Positions 15,640 to 23,277 of a DNA stretch of 64,000 nt are shown here, one piece after another; positions within the stretch are counted from its first letter, which is position 1; each line of letters opens with the position of its first letter. The notes below the pieces were generated by a model. The model did not search any database, had not been told where the DNA came from, and saw only the letters and a program-made list of their open reading frames with translations. The stretch lies in contig JANOQJ010000068.1 of the NCBI GenBank assembly GCA_031414805.1, forward strand, positions 14,336-78,335. Direction: 5' to 3'. The position numbers and the translations under genes are program-made. Source of the DNA: JAAFIW01 sp031414805 (GTDB lineage Bacteria > Pseudomonadota > Gammaproteobacteria > Burkholderiales > Burkholderiaceae_C).

Positions 15640-17232
15640 ATGAAACGAAAAATCGTCATCGGATTTCTCGGCACCCAGCTCGACTCTGGCCTGGGCGCTG
15701 CGCGCTGGGAGAAGTGGCGGCCCACGGTGTCGCTGGCGCAGCACGACGACCTGTCCATTGACCGGCTGGAGCTGCTGCACGACGCGCGCAACACTGCTTT
15801 GGCCCAGCGGGTGCGCGATGACGTGATTCAACTGTCACCCACCACGCAGGTGAACCTGATCGAGATGAACCTGGCCAACCCCTGGGACTTTGGCGAGGTG
15901 TATGGCGCGCTGTACGACTGGGCGGGGCACTACGCGTTTGACACCGCACACGAAGACTATTGGGCGCACATCACCACCGGCACGCATGTGGCGCAGATTT
16001 GCCTGTTTTTGCTGGTGGAGGCGCGGTTTTTACCGGGTGTGTTGCTGCAGTCTGCCCCCGCACGGGGGCGGCAGCGTGCGGGGGCCGGCAGCTATGAGTT
16101 GATTGACCTGGACTTGTCGCGCTACGACGCCATCAACACCCGGCTGAACGTGGCGCAGCAAGACGCGGTGTCGTTCCTGAAAAGCGGCATTGCCACGCGC
16201 AATGCGCGCTTTAACGCGCTGATTGAAGAGGTGGAACACATAGCCGTGCGCAGCAAAGCGCCCATCTTGCTCACCGGGCCGACCGGCGCGGGCAAGTCGA
16301 TGCTGGCGCGGCGCATTTTTGAGTTGAAGAAGGCGCGGCATCAGATCGACGGCGAATTTGTCGACGTGAACTGCGCCACCCTGCGTGGCGACGGTGCAGG
16401 CTCGGCGCTGTTTGGCCACAAAAAAGGCTCGTTCACCGGCGCGGCGGCCGACCGGCCCGGCCTCTTGCGCACGGCTGACCGGGGCGTGTTGTTTCTGGAC
16501 GAGATTGGCGAGCTGGGCGCTGACGAGCAAGCCATGCTGCTCAAGGCGATTGAAGACAAGCGCTTTTTGCCCATGGGCTCAGACAAGGAAGTGACCAGTC
16601 ATTTCCAGCTGATAGCAGGCACCAACAGAGACCTGCGAGCCGAAGTGGCGGCCGGGCGGTTTCGGGAAGACCTGTTTGCCCGTATCAACCTGTGGGCCTA
16701 CAGCCTGCCCGGCCTGGCGCAGCGGCGCGAAGACATTGAGCCCAACATCGACCACCAGCTGCGCATTGCCTCGCAAGACCTGGGCAAACAGGTGCGCCTG
16801 ACCACCGAGGCGCGGGCTGACTATTTGCGCTTTGCGCAGTCGCATGAGGCGCTGTGGAGCGGCAGCTTTCGTGACCTGAGCGCGTCGGTCACGCGGCTGG
16901 CCACGCTGGCTGACAACGGGCGGATTGGTGCCAGCTTGGTTGCAGCCGAGGTCGCGCGGCTGCGATGGCAGTGGGAGAAGGATGGCGTGGACAAAGCACC
17001 GGAAGTCTCGCTGCGCGACCTGTTGGGTAATGCAGCCGATCAGCTGGACCACTTTGACCGACTGCAACTGCAAGCCGTGATCACGGTCTGCCGCCAGCAC
17101 CACACGCTCAGCGACGCCGGGCGTGCATTGTTTGATTTGTCACGCCAGCAGCGCTCGGTGGTCAACGATGCAGACCGGCTGCGCAAATACCTGCTGAAGT
17201 TTGGGTTGGGGTGGGAGCAGGTGTCGTCGTAG
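15640..17232 (+). CDS. rtcR: RtcR, CARF-domain sigma-54-dependent activator
   Basis: RtcR switches on rtcBA from a sigma-54 promoter after RNA damage; its N-terminal CARF domain is thought to bind an RNA-derived ligand such as a cyclic-phosphate-ended fragment. The 530-residue protein has a CARF-type N-terminus (starting KIVIGFLGTQLD). Its AAA+ domain carries Walker A GPTGAGKS (213-220), the sigma-54 contact loop as GSFTGA (263-268, instead of GAFTGA) and Walker B GVLFLDEIGEL (282-292). A helix-turn-helix C-terminus follows. It diverges from rsr across a 200-bp region that holds the sigma-54 promoter. Confidence 0.95.
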   Translation: MKRKIVIGFLGTQLDSGLGAARWEKWRPTVSLAQHDDLSIDRLELLHDARNTALAQRVRDDVIQLSPTTQVNLIEMNLANPWDFGEVYGALYDWAGHYAFDTAHEDYWAHITTGTHVAQICLFLLVEARFLPGVLLQSAPARGRQRAGAGSYELIDLDLSRYDAINTRLNVAQQDAVSFLKSGIATRNARFNALIEEVEHIAVRSKAPILLTGPTGAGKSMLARRIFELKKARHQIDGEFVDVNCATLRGDGAGSALFGHKKGSFTGAAADRPGLLRTADRGVLFLDEIGELGADEQAMLLKAIEDKRFLPMGSDKEVTSHFQLIAGTNRDLRAEVAAGRFREDLFARINLWAYSLPGLAQRREDIEPNIDHQLRIASQDLGKQVRLTTEARADYLRFAQSHEALWSGSFRDLSASVTRLATLADNGRIGASLVAAEVARLRWQWEKDGVDKAPEVSLRDLLGNAADQLDHFDRLQLQAVITVCRQHHTLSDAGRALFDLSRQQRSVVNDADRLRKYLLKFGLGWEQVSS

Positions 17233-17248
17233 AGCGCATGGTTAAACA

Positions 17249-17276
17249 GCATGTATCATGCACATGAATCATGCAC
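17249..17276. promoter_or_regulatory. Palindrome and direct repeats upstream of ccdA
   Basis: GCATGtatCATGC (17249-17261) is an inverted repeat, and ATCATGCAC occurs twice, at 17255-17263 and 17268-17276. The cluster sits 20 bp before the ccdA start. CcdA-type antitoxins repress their own operon, so this is the likely operator. Confidence 0.5.
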
Positions 17277-17296
17277 TTTAACCTCAGGAGTAATCC

Positions 17297-17569
17297 ATGC
17301 CTGCCATTGCTGATGCCAGCCCCAAACGCCCCGTCAACCTCTCCATCAACGCCAAGACGCTGGAGCAAGCCAAAGCGCTGGGCATCAACCTGTCGCAGGC
17401 CGTTGACGGATTTCTCGCCGAAGAGGTCAAGCGCCGCTATTGGGAGCGCTGGAACGAGGACAACAAGGAAGCTATTGCCGCTTACAACGCGCGCATTGCC
17501 AAAGAAGGCCTGCCGCTGGCCAAGTACCGGACATTCGCGCGCAGCCTGGGCGATGGGCGCGAGGATTGA
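17297..17569 (+). CDS. ccdA: CcdA-type antitoxin
   Basis: The 90-residue product has a short ribbon-helix-helix-like N-terminus (RPVNLSINAKTLEQAKALGINLSQ) and a charged C-terminal half with KRRYWERWNEDNKEAIAAYNARI, the toxin-binding region of CcdA proteins. It starts at 17297 after AGGAG. The stop is three bases before the toxin start, as in other ccdAB operons. It should neutralise the toxin and repress the operon. Confidence 0.88.
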   Translation: MPAIADASPKRPVNLSINAKTLEQAKALGINLSQAVDGFLAEEVKRRYWERWNEDNKEAIAAYNARIAKEGLPLAKYRTFARSLGDGRED

Positions 17570-17572
17570 GCG

Positions 17573-17887
17573 GTGGCACGGTTTGACATCTACGCCAACC
17601 CCGATCCAGCGAACAAAAAAGCCGTGCCTTATCTGCTGGATGTTCAAAGCAACCATCTTCATGGACTGACCACACGCATGGTTGTGCCCCTGGTGCGATC
17701 GAGCCACATCGGCCTGCGATTGCGTGGCTTGAACCCGGAACTTCAAGTTGGAAGCTCTACTGTGGTGATGGATACGGCCGCCTTGGCGTCGGTTCCAACC
17801 CGCGGGCTGAAACCACCTGTGGGAACAGCGGGGGCTTCGCAATTGGATGTGCAAGATGCCCTGGACGCACTGTTTGGAGCTTATTGA
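17573..17887 (+). CDS. ccdB: CcdB-type gyrase-poisoning toxin
   Basis: The 104-residue product matches CcdB: ARFDIYANPDPANKKAVPYLLDVQS at the start, RMVVPLVR in the middle and a C-terminal SQLDVQDALDALFGAY near the gyrase-contact end. CcdB traps DNA gyrase on cleaved DNA. The start is GTG 17573. The pair lies directly upstream of thyA; the thyA start follows the ccdB stop by one base. Confidence 0.88.
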   Translation: MARFDIYANPDPANKKAVPYLLDVQSNHLHGLTTRMVVPLVRSSHIGLRLRGLNPELQVGSSTVVMDTAALASVPTRGLKPPVGTAGASQLDVQDALDALFGAY

Positions 17888-17888
17888 C

Positions 17889-18740
17889 ATGTCCGGCTCG
17901 CCAACCAACACCCCTCGCCCCACCCGTTCCCAATACGAAGACTTCATGCGCCACGTGTATGCGCATGGAACCCCCAAAACCGACCGCACGGGCACCGGCA
18001 CTAAAAGCGTGTTTGGCTACCAGATGCGTTTTGATTTGAACGAAGGCTTTCCGTTGGTCACCACCAAGAAAGTCCACCTCAAATCCATCATCACCGAGCT
18101 GCTGTGGTTTTTGCAGGGCAGCAGCGACAACAACTGGCTGCGCGAGCGCGGCGTAACCATCTGGAACGAATGGGCACGACCTGACGGCGACCTGGGCCCC
18201 GTCTACGGCGTGCAGTGGCGCAGCTGGCCCACGCCAGACGGCGGACACATTGACCAGATTGCCCAGGTCATACAGACCCTGAAAACCAACCCCGATTCGC
18301 GCCGCATGATCGTGAGCGCCTGGAACGTGGCCGAGCTGGACAAGATGGCCTTGATGCCTTGCCATGCCTTCTTTCAGTTTTACGTGGCTCCACCGCAGGT
18401 GGCGGGCGAGAAAGGGCGCTTGAGCTGCCAGCTCTACCAGCGCAGCGCCGACATTTTTCTGGGTGTGCCCTTCAACATCGCCAGCTACGCGCTGCTCACG
18501 CACATGGTGGCTCAGCAGTGCGACCTGGCGGTGGGAGACTTTGTGTGGACCGGCGGCGACTGCCACATCTACAGCAACCACCACGAACAGGTCGAACTGC
18601 AACTCAGCCGCGCCACGCATCCATACCCTGTGCTGAACATCAAGCGCAGGCCCGAAAGCATCCTGAACTACGAATACGAAGACTTTGAGATGCTGGACTA
18701 CCAGCACCATGCAGCCATCAAAGCCCCGGTGGCGGTTTAG
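17889..18740 (+). CDS. thyA: Thymidylate synthase
   Basis: ThyA methylates dUMP to dTMP with methylene-tetrahydrofolate, giving dihydrofolate. The 283-residue protein has the catalytic Cys158 in MPCHAFFQFY, the dUMP-binding RRMIVSAWN and CQLYQRSADIFLGVPFNIASYA. ATG 17889 is taken because the longer frame starts inside ccdB. It is followed after two bases by folA, which recycles the dihydrofolate it makes. Confidence 0.97.
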   Translation: MSGSPTNTPRPTRSQYEDFMRHVYAHGTPKTDRTGTGTKSVFGYQMRFDLNEGFPLVTTKKVHLKSIITELLWFLQGSSDNNWLRERGVTIWNEWARPDGDLGPVYGVQWRSWPTPDGGHIDQIAQVIQTLKTNPDSRRMIVSAWNVAELDKMALMPCHAFFQFYVAPPQVAGEKGRLSCQLYQRSADIFLGVPFNIASYALLTHMVAQQCDLAVGDFVWTGGDCHIYSNHHEQVELQLSRATHPYPVLNIKRRPESILNYEYEDFEMLDYQHHAAIKAPVAV

Positions 18741-18742
18741 CC

Positions 18743-19240
18743 ATGAAAAACATTGCAATGATCGCTGCCATCGGCCGCCGTGGGGAGATGGGTAAAAACA
18801 ACCAGTTGCTGTGGCACCTGCCGCAAGACATGGCGCACTTCAAGGAAACCACGCGAGGCCACACCGTCATCATGGGCCGCAAAACCTGGGATAGCCTGCC
18901 ACCCAAATTCCGGCCATTGCCCGGACGCCGCAACATCGTGATCACCAGACAGAAAAACTGGCACGAATCGGGCGTTGAGGCCGTCGATACGGCTCAAGCA
19001 GCTATTGATTTAATAGTAGAGAACGAGCGTGCATTTGTCATCGGCGGCGCGCAGATTTACCAGGCTTTGCTGCCGTTTGCTCACGAATTGATCCTCACCG
19101 AGATTGACAACGAGTTCGCCGCCGACACGTTTTTCCCCCCGTGGCCACGCGGCGATTTTGATGAAATCTCCCGCCGCAATGAGACCAGCGACAACGGCTG
19201 GGGCTTGAGTTTTGCGGTTTACCGCCTGCGCCAGATTTAA
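18743..19240 (+). CDS. folA: Dihydrofolate reductase carrying an in-frame repeat
   Basis: FolA reduces dihydrofolate to tetrahydrofolate with NADPH, and is the usual partner of thyA. The 165-residue protein keeps WHLPQDM with the substrate-binding acid, the GRKTWDSL cofactor loop and VIGGAQIY. Residues about 82-92 (VDTAQAAIDLI) are encoded by a family A repeat; they replace the part where other enzymes have a helix like SLEEAL, so the fold is probably kept. The stop codon TAA is shared with the target-site duplication of a MITE inserted at 19241. Confidence 0.96.
   Translation: MKNIAMIAAIGRRGEMGKNNQLLWHLPQDMAHFKETTRGHTVIMGRKTWDSLPPKFRPLPGRRNIVITRQKNWHESGVEAVDTAQAAIDLIVENERAFVIGGAQIYQALLPFAHELILTEIDNEFAADTFFPPWPRGDFDEISRRNETSDNGWGLSFAVYRLRQI
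18991..19016 (-). repeat. Dispersed repeat fragment, family A, copy 4, inside folA
   Basis: The stretch ctcaagcagctattgattta followed by atag matches the core and right flank of family A (compare 20861-20891, reversed). It is read in the frame that gives TAQAAI, the same peptide found in rtcA and the ABC ATPase. Confidence 0.75.
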
Positions 19241-19414
19241 CCGAGATTGTTCATTAGGACGCGAGTGCATGGCGAGGCGAGTTGCGAGGCAGTTCGCGCA
19301 TTCGTGAGGCGGCAATAGCCGTGCTATTGCCAACGAAGGAAGGTGTGAAATGGCCGCAAATCGTCCGCCAGGCACCGCGTAGGCCCGAAAGGGCCGCCTA
19401 ATGAACAATCTCGG
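19241..19414. mobile_element. MITE with 18-bp terminal inverted repeats at the folA stop codon
   Basis: The 174-bp element starts CCGAGATTGTTCATTAGG and ends with its exact reverse complement. It is flanked by TTTAA on both sides (19236-19240 and 19415-19419), a five-base target duplication. The left copy contains the folA stop codon. Inside are hairpins GGCAATAGCcgtGCTATTGCC and GGCCCGAAAGGGCC but no coding potential. The active transposase must be elsewhere in the genome. Confidence 0.85.
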
Positions 19415-19431
19415 TTTAACCCGGAACCAGC

Positions 19432-19833
19432 ATGACCCTGCAACACCATCTCATCAAGGGCGCGCCCGACCCAGTCGCCCCGTTCAGCCACGCGGTTGAG
19501 GCCGACGGCTGGGTGTATCTGACGGGCCAGATGCCTTTTTCGGGCACCTCTGTTCATGAGCCCTATCCGCAAGGCATAGAGGCGCAAACGCATCAGGTCA
19601 TGCACAACCTGCGCACCGTGCTGACCGGCGTGGGTCTTGATCTGGCGCAAGTGGTTCAGATACGCGTGTACCTGCTGCACTTCGATCGTGACTACGACGC
19701 CATGAACACGGTCTACGCCACCTACTTTGCGCCCGGCCAGCGTCCTGCGCGCACCTGCGTGGGTGTGAGCGGCTTGGCCAAGGGCGCGCTGATTGAGATC
19801 GACATGGTGGCGCGTAGACCCAAAGGCGCGTGA
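19432..19833 (+). CDS. RidA family protein
   Basis: The 133-residue protein matches the RidA/YjgF family of small trimeric enamine/imine deaminases that remove reactive 2-aminoacrylate-type intermediates. It has the AVEADGWVYLTGQMP strand and the later VQIRVYLLH. The C-terminal RPARTCVGVSGLAKGALIEIDMVA carries the Arg that binds the substrate carboxylate. It is separated from folA by the MITE and has no obvious operon partner. Confidence 0.9.
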   Translation: MTLQHHLIKGAPDPVAPFSHAVEADGWVYLTGQMPFSGTSVHEPYPQGIEAQTHQVMHNLRTVLTGVGLDLAQVVQIRVYLLHFDRDYDAMNTVYATYFAPGQRPARTCVGVSGLAKGALIEIDMVARRPKGA

Positions 19834-19844
19834 CGGCTGCCGCG

Positions 19845-20816
19845 CTAAGCCACAGTGATCACCACACTGCCGCGCTTGCGCCCAGAGTCCACATAGCGGT
19901 GGGCGTCCGCTATTTGAGCCAGAGGGTACTGGCGGTCGATGAAGGGTTTGAAATCGCCCGCCTGGGCCATTTCAGCCAGTGTTTGCAAGTCCTCAGCGCG
20001 CTCGGGCGCTGAGCCACCCAGCACGGTCTTGTCAGTGGTCATGTAAATCCAGGGCATGCGCAGCAAATCGGGCAACGTCGCGGCCACCAGGGCCAGGCGG
20101 CCACCGTCTTTGAGCAGGCCTTTGTAGCGTGACCAGCCGGCAAGGCCCACGGTGTCGATGATGACGTCGTAGGTTTCGCCTGAGGTGCCGATTTCTTGTT
20201 GCGTGTAGTCAATCACCTGATGGGCACCCAGCTGGCGCACCAGGACCACATTGGCCGTGCTGCAAACGGCTGTGACCTGGGCACCCGCGTGCCGGGCCAG
20301 CTGAACAGCTGCCGAGCCCACACACCCCGACGCGCCCACCACCAGCACCGATTCACCAGCCAGAAGTTGCGCGCGTTTCAAAAAGCTGAAAGCTGTGGTG
20401 CCGCCAAATGACAAGGCCGCTGCTGCTTCATGACCCAAGCACACCGGCTTCAACGCCAGCGCGCTGTCTTCGTGCATACATTTGTACTCGGCGTGGCAGC
20501 CCATCGGCATGCCGCTAAAGCCAAACACAGCGTCGCCAGTCTTGAATTTACGCACCTTGCTGCCCACGGCGACCACGGTTCCAGCGACTTCACTGCCCAG
20601 AATCGGCTGGCGCGGCTTGAACATGCCAAACATCGGACGAGCCAGCCAGCCAAATCCAGGCGGCATGTTCAGGCTGCGCACCCGCCAGTCGGCCGAATTG
20701 ACCGTGGTGGCATGCGTTTTGATGAGCACCTCATGGTCTCTCGGGGTGGGCGTTGTGACCTCTTCAATTCGCACCACGTCGGGTGGGCCGTATTGGCGGT
20801 AGACCGCGGCCTTCAT
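19845..20816 (-). CDS. MDR-family NADPH:quinone reductase-like protein
   Basis: The 323-residue protein belongs to the medium-chain dehydrogenase/reductase group without catalytic zinc. It has a GroES-like N-terminus (MKAAVYRQYGPPDVV, ILGSEVAGTVVAVG) and a Rossmann domain with VLVVGASGCVGSAAVQLA. It should reduce a quinone or an activated double bond with NADPH. The start MKAAVY at 20816 fits the family; an in-frame ATG at 20840 would add eight residues. No operon partner is visible. Confidence 0.86.
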   Translation of the reverse strand: MKAAVYRQYGPPDVVRIEEVTTPTPRDHEVLIKTHATTVNSADWRVRSLNMPPGFGWLARPMFGMFKPRQPILGSEVAGTVVAVGSKVRKFKTGDAVFGFSGMPMGCHAEYKCMHEDSALALKPVCLGHEAAAALSFGGTTAFSFLKRAQLLAGESVLVVGASGCVGSAAVQLARHAGAQVTAVCSTANVVLVRQLGAHQVIDYTQQEIGTSGETYDVIIDTVGLAGWSRYKGLLKDGGRLALVAATLPDLLRMPWIYMTTDKTVLGGSAPERAEDLQTLAEMAQAGDFKPFIDRQYPLAQIADAHRYVDSGRKRGSVVITVA

Positions 20817-20860
20817 CCCAAAATTCTGGGATTGAAGCATCCACAGGAGATCCTGAGTGC

Positions 20861-20891
20861 TATTATTTTAATAGCTGCTTGAGCAGTTTCC
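20861..20891 (+). repeat. Dispersed repeat, family A, copy 5
   Basis: It reads tattattttaatagctgctt, then gagcagttt. It lies upstream of the MDR reductase and downstream of the RNase H-like gene, both on the reverse strand. Confidence 0.8.
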
Positions 20892-20988
20892 ATAAGCTTT
20901 CCGAAGTGATTGTTTGTGTATTAATGTCTGTCGTTCACGCTTGGTCCGTCAACCAGACCTTGGTACGGTAAACCGCCAGACTCGACAC

Positions 20989-21450
20989 TCAACGGCGCCG
21001 TTTTTTGCGGTGATGTGGCGGGTTTGGTGATTTTGGCAAGAGCCCGAGCGCTGCCCGTGCGAGGGCATCGGCCTGCGTATTGCGATGGCGCGGAATCCAG
21101 CACAGTTCGCTGTAAGCAAAGCTGGCCCGTTCGCGACGTGCCAGATCAAACAGATGCGTTAACCGCACGACGATTGCGGGCGGCTGTGCACCGAGCTGCT
21201 CCACCACGATGCTGCTGTCCGAATGCAGGCGTAACGCCTGAGCACCCAAAGCACGCGCGGCTTGCATGGCCGCGATCAGCGCCAAGACTTCGGCTTCGTT
21301 GTTGCATCCGTAGGCACCTGTTGCGCGGGACAGCGTGTGCAGTTCCCCCGCAGGCGCAACGATCACCACACCGTAGGCCATGCGCCCCGGATTGGGCCAG
21401 GCTGTTCCATCACAGTAAATCTGCCAGAGGGCTGGCTGCGCGATTGACAT
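20989..21450 (-). CDS. RNase H-like protein
   Basis: The 153-residue protein has an RNase HI-type fold with all four acidic positions visible: the Asp of IYCDGTAW, the Glu of NNEAEVLAL, the Asp of LHSDSSIVV and the Asp of NTQADALAR. This group (RNase HI-related, reverse-transcriptase-like) cuts RNA in RNA-DNA hybrids; a single-gene member of this type is common beside the main rnhA. The last 20 residues are basic. The start at 21450 (MSIAQPALW) removes 20 poorly conserved residues of the longer frame. Confidence 0.8.
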   Translation of the reverse strand: MSIAQPALWQIYCDGTAWPNPGRMAYGVVIVAPAGELHTLSRATGAYGCNNEAEVLALIAAMQAARALGAQALRLHSDSSIVVEQLGAQPPAIVVRLTHLFDLARRERASFAYSELCWIPRHRNTQADALARAALGLLPKSPNPPHHRKKRRR

Positions 21451-21548
21451 GCCTGACTCGCATCCTGTTTGCTGATAACCACCGATCATCGCAGCCTGGG
21501 GTACCATCAAAAAGCAGATATTTCAATCAAATCAACACCTTATCGACC

Positions 21549-22334
21549 GTGAAACTTGCCACCTGGAACGTCAACTCCCTGGGCGTGCGCCTGCCGCATT
21601 TGTTGCAATGGCTGTCTACGCACCCCGCCGATGCGCCACTGGATGTGTTGGGCCTGCAAGAGCTCAAACTGACCGACGACAAGTTCCCGTTTGAGGCATT
21701 GAAAGAAGCAGGTTACGAGGCCGCTGCCTTTGGCGAAAAAACCTATAACGGCGTGGCCTTGCTTTCGCGCACGCCGCTGCGCGACGTGGTCCGCAACATC
21801 CCCGGCTACGCTGACGAACATGCCCGCGTGATTGCTGCCACGGTGGACAGTGCCACGGGCCCGGTGCGCGTCATCAACGCCTACTTCGTCAATGGGCAGG
21901 CACCCGGCACCGAGAAATTTGAATACAAGATGAGCTGGCTGCGCGGCCTGCGGGACTACGTGCGCAGCGAGCTGGAACAGCACCCGCAACTGCTGCTGAT
22001 GGGTGACTACAACATCACCCCCGAAGACCGCGACAGCTATGACCCCGTGGGCCTGCGCGAAACCATTCACCACACCACTGAGGAGCGCGACCACTTGCGC
22101 AGACTCGTGGAACTGGGCTTGACCGACAGCTTTCGCCTGTTTGACCAACCCGAAAAAAGCTACAGCTGGTGGGATTACCGCATGCTGGGCTACCAGAAGA
22201 ACAAGGGCCTGCGCATTGACCTGATTCTGGTCAGCGATGCGCTGAAGCCTCATGTAAAGGCCTGCACGGTGGACCGGGTTCCCCGCAAATGGGAGAAGCC
22301 CAGCGACCATGCGCCGGTGATCTTGACGATTTGA
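21549..22334 (+). CDS. xthA: Exodeoxyribonuclease III
   Basis: ExoIII cuts at abasic sites and degrades 3' ends of double-stranded DNA in base-excision repair. The 261-residue protein has the family set KLATWNVNSL, QELKLTDDKFP, YNGVALLSR, LLMGDYNITPEDRD and the C-terminal SDHAPVI with the catalytic Asp-His. The start is GTG 21549; the frame open upstream lies antisense to the RNase H gene and is not used. The RNase H-like gene is divergent. Confidence 0.93.
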   Translation: MKLATWNVNSLGVRLPHLLQWLSTHPADAPLDVLGLQELKLTDDKFPFEALKEAGYEAAAFGEKTYNGVALLSRTPLRDVVRNIPGYADEHARVIAATVDSATGPVRVINAYFVNGQAPGTEKFEYKMSWLRGLRDYVRSELEQHPQLLLMGDYNITPEDRDSYDPVGLRETIHHTTEERDHLRRLVELGLTDSFRLFDQPEKSYSWWDYRMLGYQKNKGLRIDLILVSDALKPHVKACTVDRVPRKWEKPSDHAPVILTI

Positions 22335-22344
22335 TCCCGGACTA

Positions 22345-22443
22345 TAGGTCCGGCCCGGTGAAGTTTGAAGTTTCCGTTAGGGCTGAGTTATCGAAGCCCT
22401 TCGATACCTCAGGGCGAACGGTTGACACCTCATCGGGCCGGAT
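22345..22443. repeat. Family D inverted repeat (CTTCGATACCTCA type), copy 1
   Basis: The ends are ccggcccggtgaag and cctcatcgggccgg, near-inverted copies, with ttcgatacctcagggcgaac inside. A related element with the same ends is at 35932-36062. No coding potential. Confidence 0.75.
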
Positions 22444-22520
22444 CGATGACGAGCCGCAGCGGATAAAATCTGGTTGATTCAACCAAAATTTACTCGAGTC
22501 GACCACTTCAGGAGTGACCT

Positions 22521-22823
22521 ATGTCTGCCGTATTGCCATCCACTTTCCCCACCGTCGGGCTTTTTGAAGCCAAAACACATCTCAGTGAATACGTGGCACG
22601 CGCTGAAGCGGGCGAAGAAGTCATCATCACGCGGCACAACAAACCGGTGGCCAAAATTGTGCCGCTGAATGCTGTGGCGACCCCGCCCGCACGGGAGGTG
22701 CCGCGGTTTGTGCAGCGGGTGTTTCATTCGGGTGGATTCCTGGTTGATTTGACAAAGGCCAACGAGCTGATTGCCGAGCTGGACAACGAGGAATACCTGG
22801 CCAAAGTGAAGCGTGGCGCATGA
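22521..22823 (+). CDS. Phd/YefM-type antitoxin
   Basis: The 100-residue protein has the Phd-family N-terminus VGLFEAKTHLSEYVARAEAGEEVIITRHNKPVAKIVPL, which binds DNA, and an acidic C-terminal part that would wrap the toxin. Its stop overlaps the start of the PIN toxin by ATGA (22820-22823), the usual sign of a type II toxin-antitoxin operon. AGGAG precedes the start. Confidence 0.9.
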   Translation: MSAVLPSTFPTVGLFEAKTHLSEYVARAEAGEEVIITRHNKPVAKIVPLNAVATPPAREVPRFVQRVFHSGGFLVDLTKANELIAELDNEEYLAKVKRGA

Positions 22824-23248
22824 AGCTGGCCGACACCAACCTGCTCGTTTACGCAGCCGACACGGACAGTCCACACCACGCGGTATCGCATCAATGGCTT
22901 GAAGACAGCTTGAGCAGCTCTCGCGGATTGGGACTGGCGTGGCTCAGTGTGATTGGTTTCATTCGCCTGACGACGCATCCCAAACTATCGGTCACCCCGC
23001 GCACCGTGCCGCAAGCCCTGAGCTATGTTGATGATTGGTTAACCCACGCCAACTGCCGCATCCTGCATCCCACCGTACGCCACGCCGACATACTGGCGCG
23101 CCTGCTGCTCGCGGTCGGAACCGCTGGCAACCTGACTAACGATGCCCATCTGGCCGCGTTAGCTATCGAGCACAACGCAGAAATCGGCACCTTTGACCGC
23201 GACTTCAAACGCTTCTCCGGCCTTCAATTTCAGCTGCTCCTTTCGTAA
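22820..23248 (+). CDS. VapC-type PIN domain ribonuclease toxin
   Basis: The 142-residue PIN protein has the acidic residues that bind metal: LADTNLLVYAAD at the start, then NDAHLAALAIEHNAEIGTFDRDFKRF near the end. VapC toxins cut tRNA or rRNA and are held by the cognate antitoxin encoded just upstream. It ends 29 bases before alaS. Confidence 0.9.
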   Translation: MKLADTNLLVYAADTDSPHHAVSHQWLEDSLSSSRGLGLAWLSVIGFIRLTTHPKLSVTPRTVPQALSYVDDWLTHANCRILHPTVRHADILARLLLAVGTAGNLTNDAHLAALAIEHNAEIGTFDRDFKRFSGLQFQLLLS

Positions 23249-23277
23249 GCCTTTAAGCCTCAAAAGCCTCATAAAAA

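Noticed and set aside
21015..21548. An N-terminal extension of exonuclease III
   Set aside because: It is antisense to the RNase H-like gene, and the conserved protein begins at GTG 21549 with KLATWNVNS.
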